64,000 nt of DNA from Chitinophaga pinensis (GTDB taxonomy: Bacteria > Bacteroidota > Bacteroidia > Flavobacteriales_D > Crocinitomicaceae): assembly GCA_945883825.1 (NCBI GenBank), contig CAMCYF010000003.1, positions 38,273-102,272 of the forward strand, given 5' to 3'. Position numbers and translations under genes: made by a program. Under the pieces are notes generated by a model that was not told where the DNA came from, did not search any database, and saw only the letters and a list, made by a program, of their open reading frames with translations. Position 1 is the stretch's first letter, and each line of letters starts with the position of its first letter. Positions 37,859-47,322 of the stretch are shown here, one piece after another.

Positions 37859-40345
37859 ATGATTAAACTATATAGAATTTTACTTCTTTTTCTTTTGTTA
37901 TTTTGCACCTTTTCATCCTATGCTCAACCAGATTGTGTAGATGCGATTAATATTTGTGCAGATCAATCTTTTCAAATAACACCAAATGGAGTAGGTAACG
38001 TAATTGAACTTACAACTGGTTCATTTTCAAATCCCTCAACTAACCCTGGACCGCTTAATTCAGTAGGAACATTAAATGCTGGTTGTTTACTTTCTGCTGG
38101 GCCAAATCCTACATGGATGGTAATTAATATTGCTTCATCAGGCTCCTTAGAATTTTCATTTGGAGTAGATGCAGGCACAGGATGCTTAGATTGGATTATG
38201 TGGCCATATTCACCCACAGCATGCAATGAAATCATAGCAAATACATTAGCACCTATTCGATGTAATTGGAATGGTGCATGTGAAGGGTTTACAGGCATGG
38301 CTACTGTTCTTCCTCTTGGAGCAAGTCCAACAAATTTTGAAGCTGCATTACCGGTAATAGCTGGTCAACAATTCATTATCTGCTTGTCTAATTATAGCTC
38401 TGTCACAAACCTAGACTTACCGCTTAATTTTTTTCAAGAAATTCCAGGAACTGCAATTATTTCGTGTTCACCACTAACTGTAAATAATCCTTCAATTTGT
38501 CCAGGTGAAAGTGTTACGCTAACAGCAAATCTTCCCGGAAATCCGTCTACTGTATCTTATTTGTGGTCTCCTGGTGGAGCAACTACTCAAAGTATTACCG
38601 TTTCACCAATCTCAAGTACAAACTATACTGTTTCTGCCAGCGGATTTGATATTAATGGTGCACCAATAAGTGCTTCTGCTATAAGTTCTGTAACGGTAAA
38701 TGCCCCTATAAATCCAACTTTTTCCCAAATTCCTCCAATATGCATTAATTCAGCTGTGACAGCGGTTCTTCCAACTTATTCTACAAATTTATCTCCTATT
38801 TCAGGTACATGGAATCCCCCAACTATTTCATCTTCAACAGTAGGAAGTCAAGTATACACCTTTACACCGACAAATATTTATTGTGCAAATCCTGCAACTA
38901 TGAACATTAGTGTTATAGCAAATGAAATACCAACCTTCAATCAAATTAGCCCACTTTGCATCAATGATAATCCACCTAATTTGCCAAATATATCGACTAA
39001 TCTAAGTCCTTTTTCAGGTTCATGGTCCCCTTCAACAGTTGTGTCAAATACAGCGGGACTTTTTACCTATAGTTTTACCCCAAATGCAGGTCAATGCGCA
39101 GTTGTAACAACAATGGATATAATTATTTTAAATTATACTACCCCAACATTTACTCAAATTGCCCCAATCTGTCAATTTACTCAGGGAGTAGCCCTTCCTT
39201 TAAGTTCAACAAATATTGTTCCTATAACAGGTTCATGGACCCCCTCCATTTTAAATACTCAAATTCCTTCTACAACACTTTATAATTTTACTCCTGATCC
39301 TTTTCAGTGTTCTGCTACTGCGCAAATGACAATTGTTATTGACCCTTTAATCTTCCCACAATTTACACAAATTACAGAGGTTTGTCAGGGAGATATATCT
39401 CCGTTGATTCCAACTGTATCAGCCAATAACCCTGGGATAAGTGGAACTTGGAATCCACCTACTATTGATAGTTCAATTTACGGTATTTTTACACATAGTT
39501 TTATACCCGATCCAAATCAATGTGCAGAAAATGCAACTATGAATATTGTTGTTATTGAATCAATGCCACCGTCTTTTATTGCTGATAAACTTACAGGTTG
39601 TAACCCATTACCAGTTAATTTCTCAACTATAAATCCAGTTCCTGGCGCTAATTATACGTGGTTCTTAAATAATTCAGAAATAGGAACTGGGGCAAATTTA
39701 GTTTATACTATAAATGCAAGTGGATACCACGATATAACACTAGAATACGAGTTAAGCTCCTGTATCGAGGACACAACCTATAGCGATTATATTTTCATGG
39801 AAAATGATCCGATTGCTTCTTTTACTTTTAATCCTGCAGTAATTTCTTCTGAAATTGAGGAAATTAATTTTGTGAATTCCAGTATTGGTGCAGTTTCCTA
39901 TTTATGGGATTTTGGAGATAATTCAACTAGCACTGATCAAAATATAAGTCATACTTATACGGGGGCTACAGATAATATCTTGGTTTCATTAACTGCAAGT
40001 ACCCCATTGGGTTGTTTTGATATCTATGAAATGACAATAGTTGTGCTTAGTGAAGCAATTTTTTATATTCCGAATACCTTTACTCCTGATGAAGATGAAC
40101 ACAATCAATTGTGGAAACCTATTTTTACCTCTGGCTTTGATATTTATTCCTTTAACTTACAAGTTTACAATCGATGGGGAGAAATTGTATGGGAAACAAA
40201 TGATGCCTCAGCTGGTTGGGATGGAACTTATGGAATAGATGGTATAAAAGTTCCTTCTGGGATTTACAATTGGACTATTCGTTATGGTTCAAAGATCAAT
40301 GATGATACAAAGCAAGCTAATGGCTTTGTTAATGTTCTATATTAG
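37859..40345 (+). CDS. T9SS-secreted repeat/PKD surface protein with gliding-motility-type C-terminal domain
   Basis: 828-residue secreted protein, probably an adhesin or matrix protein. Signal peptide at 1-22 (FSSYAQ); a Cys-containing N-terminal domain (about 23-200); an Ig/PKD-like region; then four tandem repeats of about 70 residues (nt 38716-39560), each opening like PTFTQIAPIC and containing SGTWNPPTI and a FTP..C motif; a PKD domain (YLWDFGDNSTSTDQ); and a type B T9SS sorting domain (YIPNTFTPDEDEHNQLW, VYNRWGEIVWE, GIYNWTIRY). Ligand unknown. Confidence 0.85.
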   Translation: MIKLYRILLLFLLLFCTFSSYAQPDCVDAINICADQSFQITPNGVGNVIELTTGSFSNPSTNPGPLNSVGTLNAGCLLSAGPNPTWMVINIASSGSLEFSFGVDAGTGCLDWIMWPYSPTACNEIIANTLAPIRCNWNGACEGFTGMATVLPLGASPTNFEAALPVIAGQQFIICLSNYSSVTNLDLPLNFFQEIPGTAIISCSPLTVNNPSICPGESVTLTANLPGNPSTVSYLWSPGGATTQSITVSPISSTNYTVSASGFDINGAPISASAISSVTVNAPINPTFSQIPPICINSAVTAVLPTYSTNLSPISGTWNPPTISSSTVGSQVYTFTPTNIYCANPATMNISVIANEIPTFNQISPLCINDNPPNLPNISTNLSPFSGSWSPSTVVSNTAGLFTYSFTPNAGQCAVVTTMDIIILNYTTPTFTQIAPICQFTQGVALPLSSTNIVPITGSWTPSILNTQIPSTTLYNFTPDPFQCSATAQMTIVIDPLIFPQFTQITEVCQGDISPLIPTVSANNPGISGTWNPPTIDSSIYGIFTHSFIPDPNQCAENATMNIVVIESMPPSFIADKLTGCNPLPVNFSTINPVPGANYTWFLNNSEIGTGANLVYTINASGYHDITLEYELSSCIEDTTYSDYIFMENDPIASFTFNPAVISSEIEEINFVNSSIGAVSYLWDFGDNSTSTDQNISHTYTGATDNILVSLTASTPLGCFDIYEMTIVVLSEAIFYIPNTFTPDEDEHNQLWKPIFTSGFDIYSFNLQVYNRWGEIVWETNDASAGWDGTYGIDGIKVPSGIYNWTIRYGSKINDDTKQANGFVNVLY

Positions 40346-40420
40346 AAATTTCAACTACTAATAATAATCGGATTATTAATTAAAAAAGAAAGTACTTTTA
40401 TAAGTATCTTGTATAATTAA

Positions 40421-40452
40421 TTGATCTAAATCCCTCTGTTTTTTTATATTTG
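40421..40452 (+). promoter_or_regulatory. Promoter of tRNA-Ala / uvrB
   Basis: TTG at 40421-40423, 21-bp spacer, TATATTTG at 40445-40452, ending 8 bp before the tRNA. Good match to the Bacteroidota consensus. Confidence 0.7.
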
Positions 40453-40460
40453 CAACCATT

Positions 40461-40534
40461 GGGGATGTAGCTCAGTTGGCTAGAGCGCTTGACTGGCAGT
40501 CAAGAGGTCGTGGGTTCGAATCCCATCTTCTCCA
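40461..40534 (+). tRNA. tRNA-Ala (anticodon GGC)
   Basis: Full cloverleaf of 74 nt: acceptor GGGGATG/CTTCTCC, D-arm with AGTTGGCTA loop, anticodon stem CTTGA/TCAAG with loop CTGGCAG (anticodon GGC), and T-loop TTCGAAT. The G3-U70 wobble pair, the alanine identity element, is present. There is one weak acceptor pair (U6-U67). CCA is not encoded: the base after discriminator A40534 begins CAAAATG, the uvrB start. Confidence 0.95.
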
Positions 40535-40538
40535 CAAA

Positions 40539-42560
40539 ATGGATTTTCAACTTGTATCAGAATTTCAAGCAACAGGCGATCAACCTGAAGCAATTCGGCA
40601 ATTGATAGCGGGTTTATCTGCTGGAATAGAGCATCAAACCTTACTAGGTGTAACTGGAAGCGGAAAGACCTTTACAATTGCTAATGTAATTGCAGGAGTC
40701 AATAGACCTACATTGGTATTATCTCACAACAAAACTCTTGCAGCTCAGTTGTATGGTGAATTTAAGCAGTTCTTTCCTGAAAACTCCGTCGAATATTTTG
40801 TTTCCTATTATGATTATTATCAACCTGAAGCATATTTGCCAGTTACCGGGACTTACATTGAAAAAGATTTACAAATCAATGACGAAATTGAAAAACTGCG
40901 ACTTTCTGCAACATCTGCCTTACTTTCTGGACGAAAAGACGTAATTATTGTTGCTTCTGTATCCTGTATTTATGGAATTGGAAATCCAAGTGAATTTAAA
41001 AATAGTATCATCTACTTGAAAATTGGGGATAGCATTCCGAGGAATAAATTTCTATTTAAATTGGTAGAAAATTTGTATTCAAGAGCAGGAGATAGATTTG
41101 ATCGCGGGACTTTTCGTGCAATTGGAGATACTGTTGACATCTTTCTTGCTTATACAGATTATGCGCTAAGAATTTCTTTTTGGGGTGACGAAATCGAGGG
41201 AATTACCTCCATAGATCCCGAAACAAATCAGAAGATTGAAAGTTATACCGAAATTGCTATTTTTCCAGCAAATTTATTTGTTTCTAGTCCAGAAAATACA
41301 CAACAAGCAATCGAGCAAATTCAAGATGATTTGGTAGTTCAAGTAGCAAATTTTAAAAAGGAAGGGAAATTAGAGGAATCAAAACGCTTAGATGAACGTG
41401 TTAACTACGATTTAGAAATGATTCGGGAATTAGGCTATTGTTCGGGAATTGAAAATTATTCGCGGTATTTTGATCGTAGAATGTCTGGAGAACGCCCTTT
41501 CTGTCTTTTGGATTATTTCCCTGAAGATTATTTAATGGTAATCGATGAAAGTCATGTTACGCTTCCGCAAGTTAAAGGAATGTATGGTGGTGACCGCGCC
41601 CGAAAAATTAATCTTATCGACTATGGCTTCCGTTTACAAGCAGCCATCGATAATCGTCCTTTAAAATTTGAGGAATTTGAAGGAATGGCGCAACAGCGAA
41701 TTTATGTTTCTGCTACGCCGGCTGACTATGAAATTGAAAAATCGGAGGGAATTATGGTTGAGCAAGTGATTCGCCCAACTGGATTGCTTGATCCAATTAT
41801 TGAAGTGCGACCAAGCGCAAATCAAATTGATGATTTAATCGAAGCAATTCAGGAACGGATAGCTGTAAAAGAACGTGTGTTAGTTACGACATTGACAAAA
41901 AGAATGGCGGAAGAATTACAAAAATACTTAGATAAATTGGGGATTTTGTGTCGCTATATTCACAGTGAAATTGATACCATCGAACGCGTGGAAATATTAC
42001 GGCAATTGCGACTTGGCGTTTTTGATGTCTTGATTGGAGTTAATTTATTGCGCGAAGGACTTGATTTGCCAGAGGTTTCATTGGTGGCAATATTGGATGC
42101 TGACAAAGAGGGATTTTTGAGAAACGAGCGCTCGCTTGTACAAACTGTTGGAAGAGCAGCACGAAATCTTAATGGAATGGTTATTATGTACGCCGATAAA
42201 ATGACTAATTCTATGCAAAAGACAATCGATGAAACGCTGAGGAGGAGAGAACTACAAGATACATATAACAAAGAAAATGGATTGGTTCCAACTGCATTGA
42301 ATAAATCAAAAGAGAAAATTATAGATTCAACTCAGGTTGCAGATGGAGACCAAGCAATGCGACAACTGCGCTACGAACAAAGTGAAACAGTTCCATTAGC
42401 AGCTGAAGAAGCACCGCAGTATTCGGATTCAGAAGAATTAAGAAAACAGATAAAAGTAACCAAGAAAGCCATGGAAAGTGCAGCAAAAGAGCTAGATTTT
42501 ATTGAAGCAGCAAGATTGCGTGATCGTTTATTTGGCCTTGAAAAACAAGTAATGAAATGA
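40539..42560 (+). CDS. uvrB: Excinuclease ABC subunit B
   Basis: DNA-damage verification helicase of nucleotide excision repair. Walker A GVTGSGKTF, beta-hairpin region YYDYYQPEAYLP, DEAD-like box VIDESHVTLPQ, helicase motifs (LVTTLTKRMAEEL, GVNLLREGLDLPEV, QTVGRAARN) and a C-terminal UVR motif (LRKQIKVTKKAM...ARLRDRLFGLE). The frame stays open upstream through the tRNA (ATG 40476), but the protein begins at MDFQLVSEF, ATG 40539, only 4 nt after the tRNA. 673 residues, normal. No room for a Shine-Dalgarno outside the tRNA. Confidence 0.95.
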   Translation: MDFQLVSEFQATGDQPEAIRQLIAGLSAGIEHQTLLGVTGSGKTFTIANVIAGVNRPTLVLSHNKTLAAQLYGEFKQFFPENSVEYFVSYYDYYQPEAYLPVTGTYIEKDLQINDEIEKLRLSATSALLSGRKDVIIVASVSCIYGIGNPSEFKNSIIYLKIGDSIPRNKFLFKLVENLYSRAGDRFDRGTFRAIGDTVDIFLAYTDYALRISFWGDEIEGITSIDPETNQKIESYTEIAIFPANLFVSSPENTQQAIEQIQDDLVVQVANFKKEGKLEESKRLDERVNYDLEMIRELGYCSGIENYSRYFDRRMSGERPFCLLDYFPEDYLMVIDESHVTLPQVKGMYGGDRARKINLIDYGFRLQAAIDNRPLKFEEFEGMAQQRIYVSATPADYEIEKSEGIMVEQVIRPTGLLDPIIEVRPSANQIDDLIEAIQERIAVKERVLVTTLTKRMAEELQKYLDKLGILCRYIHSEIDTIERVEILRQLRLGVFDVLIGVNLLREGLDLPEVSLVAILDADKEGFLRNERSLVQTVGRAARNLNGMVIMYADKMTNSMQKTIDETLRRRELQDTYNKENGLVPTALNKSKEKIIDSTQVADGDQAMRQLRYEQSETVPLAAEEAPQYSDSEELRKQIKVTKKAMESAAKELDFIEAARLRDRLFGLEKQVMK

Positions 42561-42844
42561 AAAATAATACATTAATCAAGCAATTTCGAATAGTAGCAAT
42601 CTTAGAGGGATTTTCGTGGATTGCATTACTCATAACAATGATTTTGAAATACAAGTTTGAAATTAGTTTCCCAAATAAGATTGTTGGCTTAATTCACGGA
42701 TTATTCTTCTTGCTATTTTGCGGATATATTTTGCTTTTTTTAATAAAAGAAAAATGGGCTTTTAGTAAAGCATTGATCTTATTTGTTGCTGCATTTTTGC
42801 CATTTGGGACATTTTGGGCAGCAAAAAAGTATTTAAAAAAATAA
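42557..42844 (+). CDS. DUF3817-family small membrane protein
   Basis: 95 residues with three hydrophobic segments (VAILEGFSWIALLITMIL; KIVGLIHGLFFLLFCGYILLFLI; ALILFVAAFLPFGTFWA). The EGFSW...HG pattern fits DUF3817. Function unknown. Overlaps the end of uvrB by 4 nt (ATGA), so it is cotranscribed with uvrB. It converges on fabI with a gap of only 6 bp. Confidence 0.8.
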   Translation: MKNNTLIKQFRIVAILEGFSWIALLITMILKYKFEISFPNKIVGLIHGLFFLLFCGYILLFLIKEKWAFSKALILFVAAFLPFGTFWAAKKYLKK

Positions 42845-42850
42845 TTTTTA

Positions 42851-43666
42851 TTACTGATCACCAAATCGCTCAATAACTTGTTGTGTAACACCGGTATTTG
42901 AAAATCCTCCGTCGTGGAATAAATTCTGCATTGTTACATATCGTGTGAGGTCAGAAAATAAAGTAATACAATAGTCAGCACACGCTAAAGCTGTTGCATT
43001 TCCTAAGGGCGACATCTGTTCTGAGAAATTAATGAATTCTGTAAATCCTTTAATTCCTTGTCCCGCAGTTGTAACTGTTGGCGATTGAGATATCGTATTT
43101 ACACGCACCTTGTTTTTTATTCCATAATGGTATCCAAATGAACGAGTAATCGATTCCAATAAGGATTTTGCGTCTGCCATGTCATTATAATCTGGAAAAA
43201 TTCGTTGCGCTGCAATATAACTTAGTGCTAACACAGAACCCCATTCATTAACTGCATCGTGCTTGAACAATGTAGCCAAGGTTTTATGCAAGGAAATGGC
43301 AGAAACATCCATTGTTTGATTATAATATTGATAATTGCTCTCTGTATAATGCTTTCCTTTTCTGACATTTGGTGACATGCCAATGGAATGCAAAACGAAA
43401 TCAACTTTACCACCTAAAATCTCCATTGATTTTGTCACTAAATTCTCAAGATCTTCAATACTTGTAGCATCTGCAGGAATAATTTGACTCCCCGTTTCTT
43501 CCGCCAATTTATTAATTTCACCCATTCGCATAGCAATTGGTGCATTTGTTAAAACAAAAACCGCACCTTCTTCATGCGCGCGTTGTGCAACTTTCCATGC
43601 AATCGATTGATCATTTAAAGCGCCAAATATTATTCCGCGTTTTCCTTTCAGCAAATTGTTTCCCAT
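42851..43666 (-). CDS. fabI: Enoyl-[acyl-carrier-protein] reductase FabI
   Basis: NADH-dependent last step of fatty-acid elongation, SDR fold. N-terminal GIIFGALNDQSIAWKVAQRAHEEGA is the atypical FabI dinucleotide loop; LHSIGMSP and the active-site Tyr-x6-Lys in DYNDMADAKSLLES are present, followed by VRVNTISQSPTVTTAGQGI. 271 residues, normal. Confidence 0.94.
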   Translation of the reverse strand: MGNNLLKGKRGIIFGALNDQSIAWKVAQRAHEEGAVFVLTNAPIAMRMGEINKLAEETGSQIIPADATSIEDLENLVTKSMEILGGKVDFVLHSIGMSPNVRKGKHYTESNYQYYNQTMDVSAISLHKTLATLFKHDAVNEWGSVLALSYIAAQRIFPDYNDMADAKSLLESITRSFGYHYGIKNKVRVNTISQSPTVTTAGQGIKGFTEFINFSEQMSPLGNATALACADYCITLFSDLTRYVTMQNLFHDGGFSNTGVTQQVIERFGDQ

Positions 43667-43682
43667 TGTGTCTTATTTTTTA

Positions 43683-43690
43683 CAAAATTA
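43683..43690 (-). promoter_or_regulatory. -7 element of fabI
   Basis: TAATTTTG on the minus strand, 16 bp before the fabI ATG, so the leader would be very short. No TTG at the ideal distance. Confidence 0.45.
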
Positions 43691-43811
43691 CTAAAATGTT
43701 TCAATGTCATATTGAGCTTTAAAAACTATTCATCAACAATCCGTTGTGAGATGAATCTATTGCAATTATTTTTGTATTTTTAAATCTCTATAATTTAACT
43801 TCATTTTAAAA

Positions 43812-45110
43812 ATGTCAGAAAAGAGAAATAAAAACCAAATAATTCTTGTTCTAATTGTCGCAGCACTTGGGTATTTTGTTGACATCTATGATTTAGTTCT
43901 TTTTGGAGTTGTTAAAGGAGAAAGTCTGCAACAAATTATGTCGAATGCAAGTCCTGAGCAAATTGCTTCAACAGGGAAATTTCTGTTCAATATGCAAATG
44001 CTGGGAATGCTACTTGGTGGTTTATTATGGGGGATTTTGGGGGATAAAAAGGGGCGATTGAAAGTACTTTTTGGATCTATTATACTTTATTCCATTGCGA
44101 ATCTCGCCAATGCATTTGTTACAGATATTCCAAGTTATGCATGTATTAGAATTATTGCAGGAATTGGGCTTGCCGGTGAACTAGGTGCGGGAATCACCTT
44201 GATTTCTGAAATAATGACAAAAGAAACACGGGGTTATGGCACCATGATTATTGTAACTTTTGGAGCTCTTGGGGCAGTTGCTGCCTCGTTAGTTGGTGCA
44301 AACGGTCTTGGCATCACACAATTTTTTCATGATTTTACTGGTCTTAGTTTACAAAATTGGCAGGTTGCCTACATTGTTGGTGGCTTAATGGGACTTCTTT
44401 TACTTCTATTGCGAATTGGAACGATAGAATCATCCTTTTTTTTGAATGGAAAAGATGAAAAACACATTATAAAAGGCGATCTAAAACTCATTTTCTATAA
44501 ACGTGAAAATTTACTCAAATACATTCATTGTATTTTTATTGGAATTCCAATTTGGTACATTATTGGACTTTTGATTATGAACTCTAAGGATAATTTTGGT
44601 CCTTGGCTTGGAATAAATAATATTGAAAATGGAAAAGCTGTAATGTATGCATACATAGGACTTTCATTTGGCGATTTACTCTCTGGTATTTTAAGTCAAA
44701 TTCTGAAAAGTAGAAAGAAAGTTGTCTACTTGTATTTAAGTTTTACATTACTAACAAGCATTACCTTCCTTTTTTTTCTTGAGTATTTTGTAACTCTTAA
44801 TGCTAGTATTTATTATTTAATGTGTTTTTTATTAGGAACAGGAACAGGCTACTGGGCCATATTTGTTACCATCGCTGCAGAGCAATTTGGAACGAATATT
44901 CGATCAACAGCAGCCAATACAATTCCTAATTTTGTGCGAGGATCTGTACCCATTATTATGCTCTTTTTTGGACTTTTGACTCTTAATTTTAGTGATGGAG
45001 TTTCTGCATTGATGATTGGTTTATTTTTCATAACACTTGCTTTTTACAGCATTTCACGCTTGAAAGAAACCTATGGAAAGGATTTAAATTACAACGAAAC
45101 AAGCGATTAA
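43812..45110 (+). CDS. MFS transporter
   Basis: Twelve-helix major facilitator, 432 residues. The loop 2-3 signature is GILGDKKGRLKVL, and the second helix group has RIIAGIGLAGELGAGITLISE, as in metabolite:H+ symporters of the sugar/aromatic-acid type. A hydrophilic central loop (about residues 205-230) separates the halves. Substrate not predictable. Divergent from fabI. Confidence 0.82.
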   Translation: MSEKRNKNQIILVLIVAALGYFVDIYDLVLFGVVKGESLQQIMSNASPEQIASTGKFLFNMQMLGMLLGGLLWGILGDKKGRLKVLFGSIILYSIANLANAFVTDIPSYACIRIIAGIGLAGELGAGITLISEIMTKETRGYGTMIIVTFGALGAVAASLVGANGLGITQFFHDFTGLSLQNWQVAYIVGGLMGLLLLLLRIGTIESSFFLNGKDEKHIIKGDLKLIFYKRENLLKYIHCIFIGIPIWYIIGLLIMNSKDNFGPWLGINNIENGKAVMYAYIGLSFGDLLSGILSQILKSRKKVVYLYLSFTLLTSITFLFFLEYFVTLNASIYYLMCFLLGTGTGYWAIFVTIAAEQFGTNIRSTAANTIPNFVRGSVPIIMLFFGLLTLNFSDGVSALMIGLFFITLAFYSISRLKETYGKDLNYNETSD

Positions 45111-45176
45111 TTTTCTTTAAGAAAGTTGAATAAAATAGACATATTAGAGGATTATCCTTATTTTTGTGAAACACAA

Positions 45177-45497
45177 ATGGCCCTGAAATTTTTCAATACA
45201 AAATCGCAGAATAAACGCTTCAATTATCTTCCAAGATATTACGACGAGCGAAAGGAAAGACTTGCCCTTAAAAAAAAACAATTTGAAGCTGCTGAAAATC
45301 TTAGTGATGAAGATAGAAAATCATTGTTAAGAGAGCAATTCAGAGATTCATGGTCTCTTGGTCAAACGCGACAACAAGCGAATTACCAGGCAAATTTTAG
45401 AACACTGATTCTAATCGGTGTTTTAGTGGTTTTAGGTTATTTTATTTTTAACGGAATAGAAGGAATTCAATCGGTGATTTATAAAATCATGAACTAA
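45177..45497 (+). CDS. Conserved Bacteroidota membrane protein upstream of mutL
   Basis: 106 residues: basic N-terminal part (KFFNTKSQNKRFNYLPRYYD), charged helix (ERKERLALKKKQFEAAENLS), then one transmembrane helix (about 76-96). A TTG at 45126 would extend it by 17 residues, but relatives I recall start just before the F-Y-PRYYD motif, so ATG 45177 is chosen. Homologs are often labelled riboflavin synthase subunit beta, which nothing here supports. Abuts mutL (1-nt overlap). Confidence 0.7.
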   Translation: MALKFFNTKSQNKRFNYLPRYYDERKERLALKKKQFEAAENLSDEDRKSLLREQFRDSWSLGQTRQQANYQANFRTLILIGVLVVLGYFIFNGIEGIQSVIYKIMN

Positions 45498-47320
45498 TGG
45501 GACTTATTCAACGACTTCCTGAACACATTGCCAATCAAATTGCGGCAGGTGAAGTAATTCAGAGGCCTGCATCTGTTGTTAAAGAACTCATGGAAAATGC
45601 CATCGATGCATCATCAACCTCTGTAATGGTCGTTATAAAAGATGCAGGGAGAACACTTATTCAAGTAATTGACGATGGAGATGGAATGCAGGAAGAAGAT
45701 GCAAGTGCTTGTTTTTTACGACATGCTACAAGTAAAATTTCTTCAGCAAATGATTTATTCCAACTGAAAACAAAAGGATTTAGAGGAGAAGCTTTGGCAT
45801 CTATCGCAGCAATTGCTCACGTTCAATTAAAAACCAAGCACAAAGACCAAACTGAAACCGGGATTTTACTCAACATTGAGGGAAATACAATAAAAAATAC
45901 TGAGAAAACTGTTTGTCCAAAAGGTTCTTCATTTGAAGTAAAGAATTTGTTTTACAATGTTCCAGCTCGGCGTAATTTTCTTAAATCTGATACGGTAGAG
46001 TTTGGTCACATTCGAGAAGAATTTGAGCGAATTGTACTTGCGCATCCTGAAATTCGTTTTTCATTGCACCACAACACTCAAGAAATATATAATTTACAAA
46101 GTTCAAATTTACGAAAACGAGTAGTAGATGTTTTAGGGAAATCCAATAATGAAAGACTTGTTCCATTGGAAGAGCAAACCAATATTGTAAAAATAAGTGG
46201 CTTCATTGGAAAACCTGAAACAGCAAGAAAAACAAGAGGTGAGCAATTTTTTTTCGTTAACAATCGGTTTTTTAAAGATGCCTATTTCCATCACGCAGTC
46301 ATAAAAGCATTTGAAGGTTTGATTCCTGAAAGAACTTTTCCTAGCTATTTTATTTTCTTTGAAATAGATCCAGCAAAAATTGATGTTAATATTCACCCAA
46401 CAAAAACTGAAATTAAATTCGAAGAAGATCGCTTCATCTATTCTATATTATTGAGTAGTATAAAGCAGTCTTTGGGAAAGTACAATATCTTTCCAACTAT
46501 GGATTTTGAATTGGACACAAGTTTTGATATTCCATCTTCTTTTCGAAAGACTGATCCAGTCGAACCACAAATTGTTGTGAATCCAAATTTTAATCCTTTT
46601 CAAGCTACAAATACAACTGTAAGATCAAACGGTGGAGTATTCTCAGAAGCAATCAAAAATCAAGGTTTTGGGAGAGAAAATCCGAGCGAAAAGGATTGGG
46701 CAAATTTTTATTCCATAAAGGAAGAGGAAAAGATTGAAAATCTAGAGCTAGAATTCAAAGAAGAACTTGATTCAGATCAAAACTTTTTGATAAGAGGAAA
46801 ATACCTTATTTCTAATTGTAGATCTGGCTTGTTAATTATTGACGTAAAACGAGCAACAGAAAGGATTCTTTACGATGAATTGATGTCTAAGTTTATTCAT
46901 CAACCCATTGTATCCCAACAATTACTTTTTCCGTTTGAAAAACCGATTGCAAAAAATGAAATTGTAGCTTGGGAAAATAATAAATCTTTACTAAGTCAGC
47001 TTGGTTTTTCAGGAGATGTAAATGGAGAAATATTAGAAATAAGCGGAATACCAGGAATGCTTTCTGACGATCAAATAGAAGCAACATTGAGTGATTTATT
47101 TGAGACTCTTCTTCACCGCGACATAGAAAAAGGGGAATTAGCACACAACATTATATTGAGTATTGCTAGGGCTTCAAGTGCAAACTCAGAAATCTCAGAT
47201 CTATTCAAAGGAAAACTTCTCATCGAACAGCTTTTTCAATGTAAAGATCATAGCTATACCGCAAGCGGAAAGAAAATTATAAGCACAATGGAAATTCAAG
47301 AAATTGCAGCAAAATTTTAA
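45497..47320 (+). CDS. mutL: DNA mismatch repair protein MutL
   Basis: GHKL ATPase coordinating mismatch repair. N-terminal motifs: IAAGEVIQRPASVVKELMENAIDA, DDGDGMQ, HATSKI, TKGFRGEALASI. The variable linker spans about residues 340-420, and the C-terminal dimerisation domain ends the protein. 607 residues. The DQHAxxE endonuclease motif is not evident (the equivalent region reads IDVKRATERILYDEL), so nicking activity is doubtful. Starts on the last base of the preceding stop. Confidence 0.94.
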   Translation: MGLIQRLPEHIANQIAAGEVIQRPASVVKELMENAIDASSTSVMVVIKDAGRTLIQVIDDGDGMQEEDASACFLRHATSKISSANDLFQLKTKGFRGEALASIAAIAHVQLKTKHKDQTETGILLNIEGNTIKNTEKTVCPKGSSFEVKNLFYNVPARRNFLKSDTVEFGHIREEFERIVLAHPEIRFSLHHNTQEIYNLQSSNLRKRVVDVLGKSNNERLVPLEEQTNIVKISGFIGKPETARKTRGEQFFFVNNRFFKDAYFHHAVIKAFEGLIPERTFPSYFIFFEIDPAKIDVNIHPTKTEIKFEEDRFIYSILLSSIKQSLGKYNIFPTMDFELDTSFDIPSSFRKTDPVEPQIVVNPNFNPFQATNTTVRSNGGVFSEAIKNQGFGRENPSEKDWANFYSIKEEEKIENLELEFKEELDSDQNFLIRGKYLISNCRSGLLIIDVKRATERILYDELMSKFIHQPIVSQQLLFPFEKPIAKNEIVAWENNKSLLSQLGFSGDVNGEILEISGIPGMLSDDQIEATLSDLFETLLHRDIEKGELAHNIILSIARASSANSEISDLFKGKLLIEQLFQCKDHSYTASGKKIISTMEIQEIAAKF

Positions 47321-47322
47321 GT

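Noticed and set aside
38716..39560. Direct repeats considered as CRISPR or a DNA repeat element
   Set aside because: They are in-frame 70-residue protein repeats of the T9SS surface protein, with diverged DNA.
40476..40538. 21-residue N-terminal extension of uvrB
   Set aside because: It is the translation of the tRNA-Ala gene read in frame; UvrB starts at 40539.
45126..45176. TTG start extending the protein upstream of mutL
   Set aside because: The family core begins just after ATG 45177, and the extension has no family resemblance.
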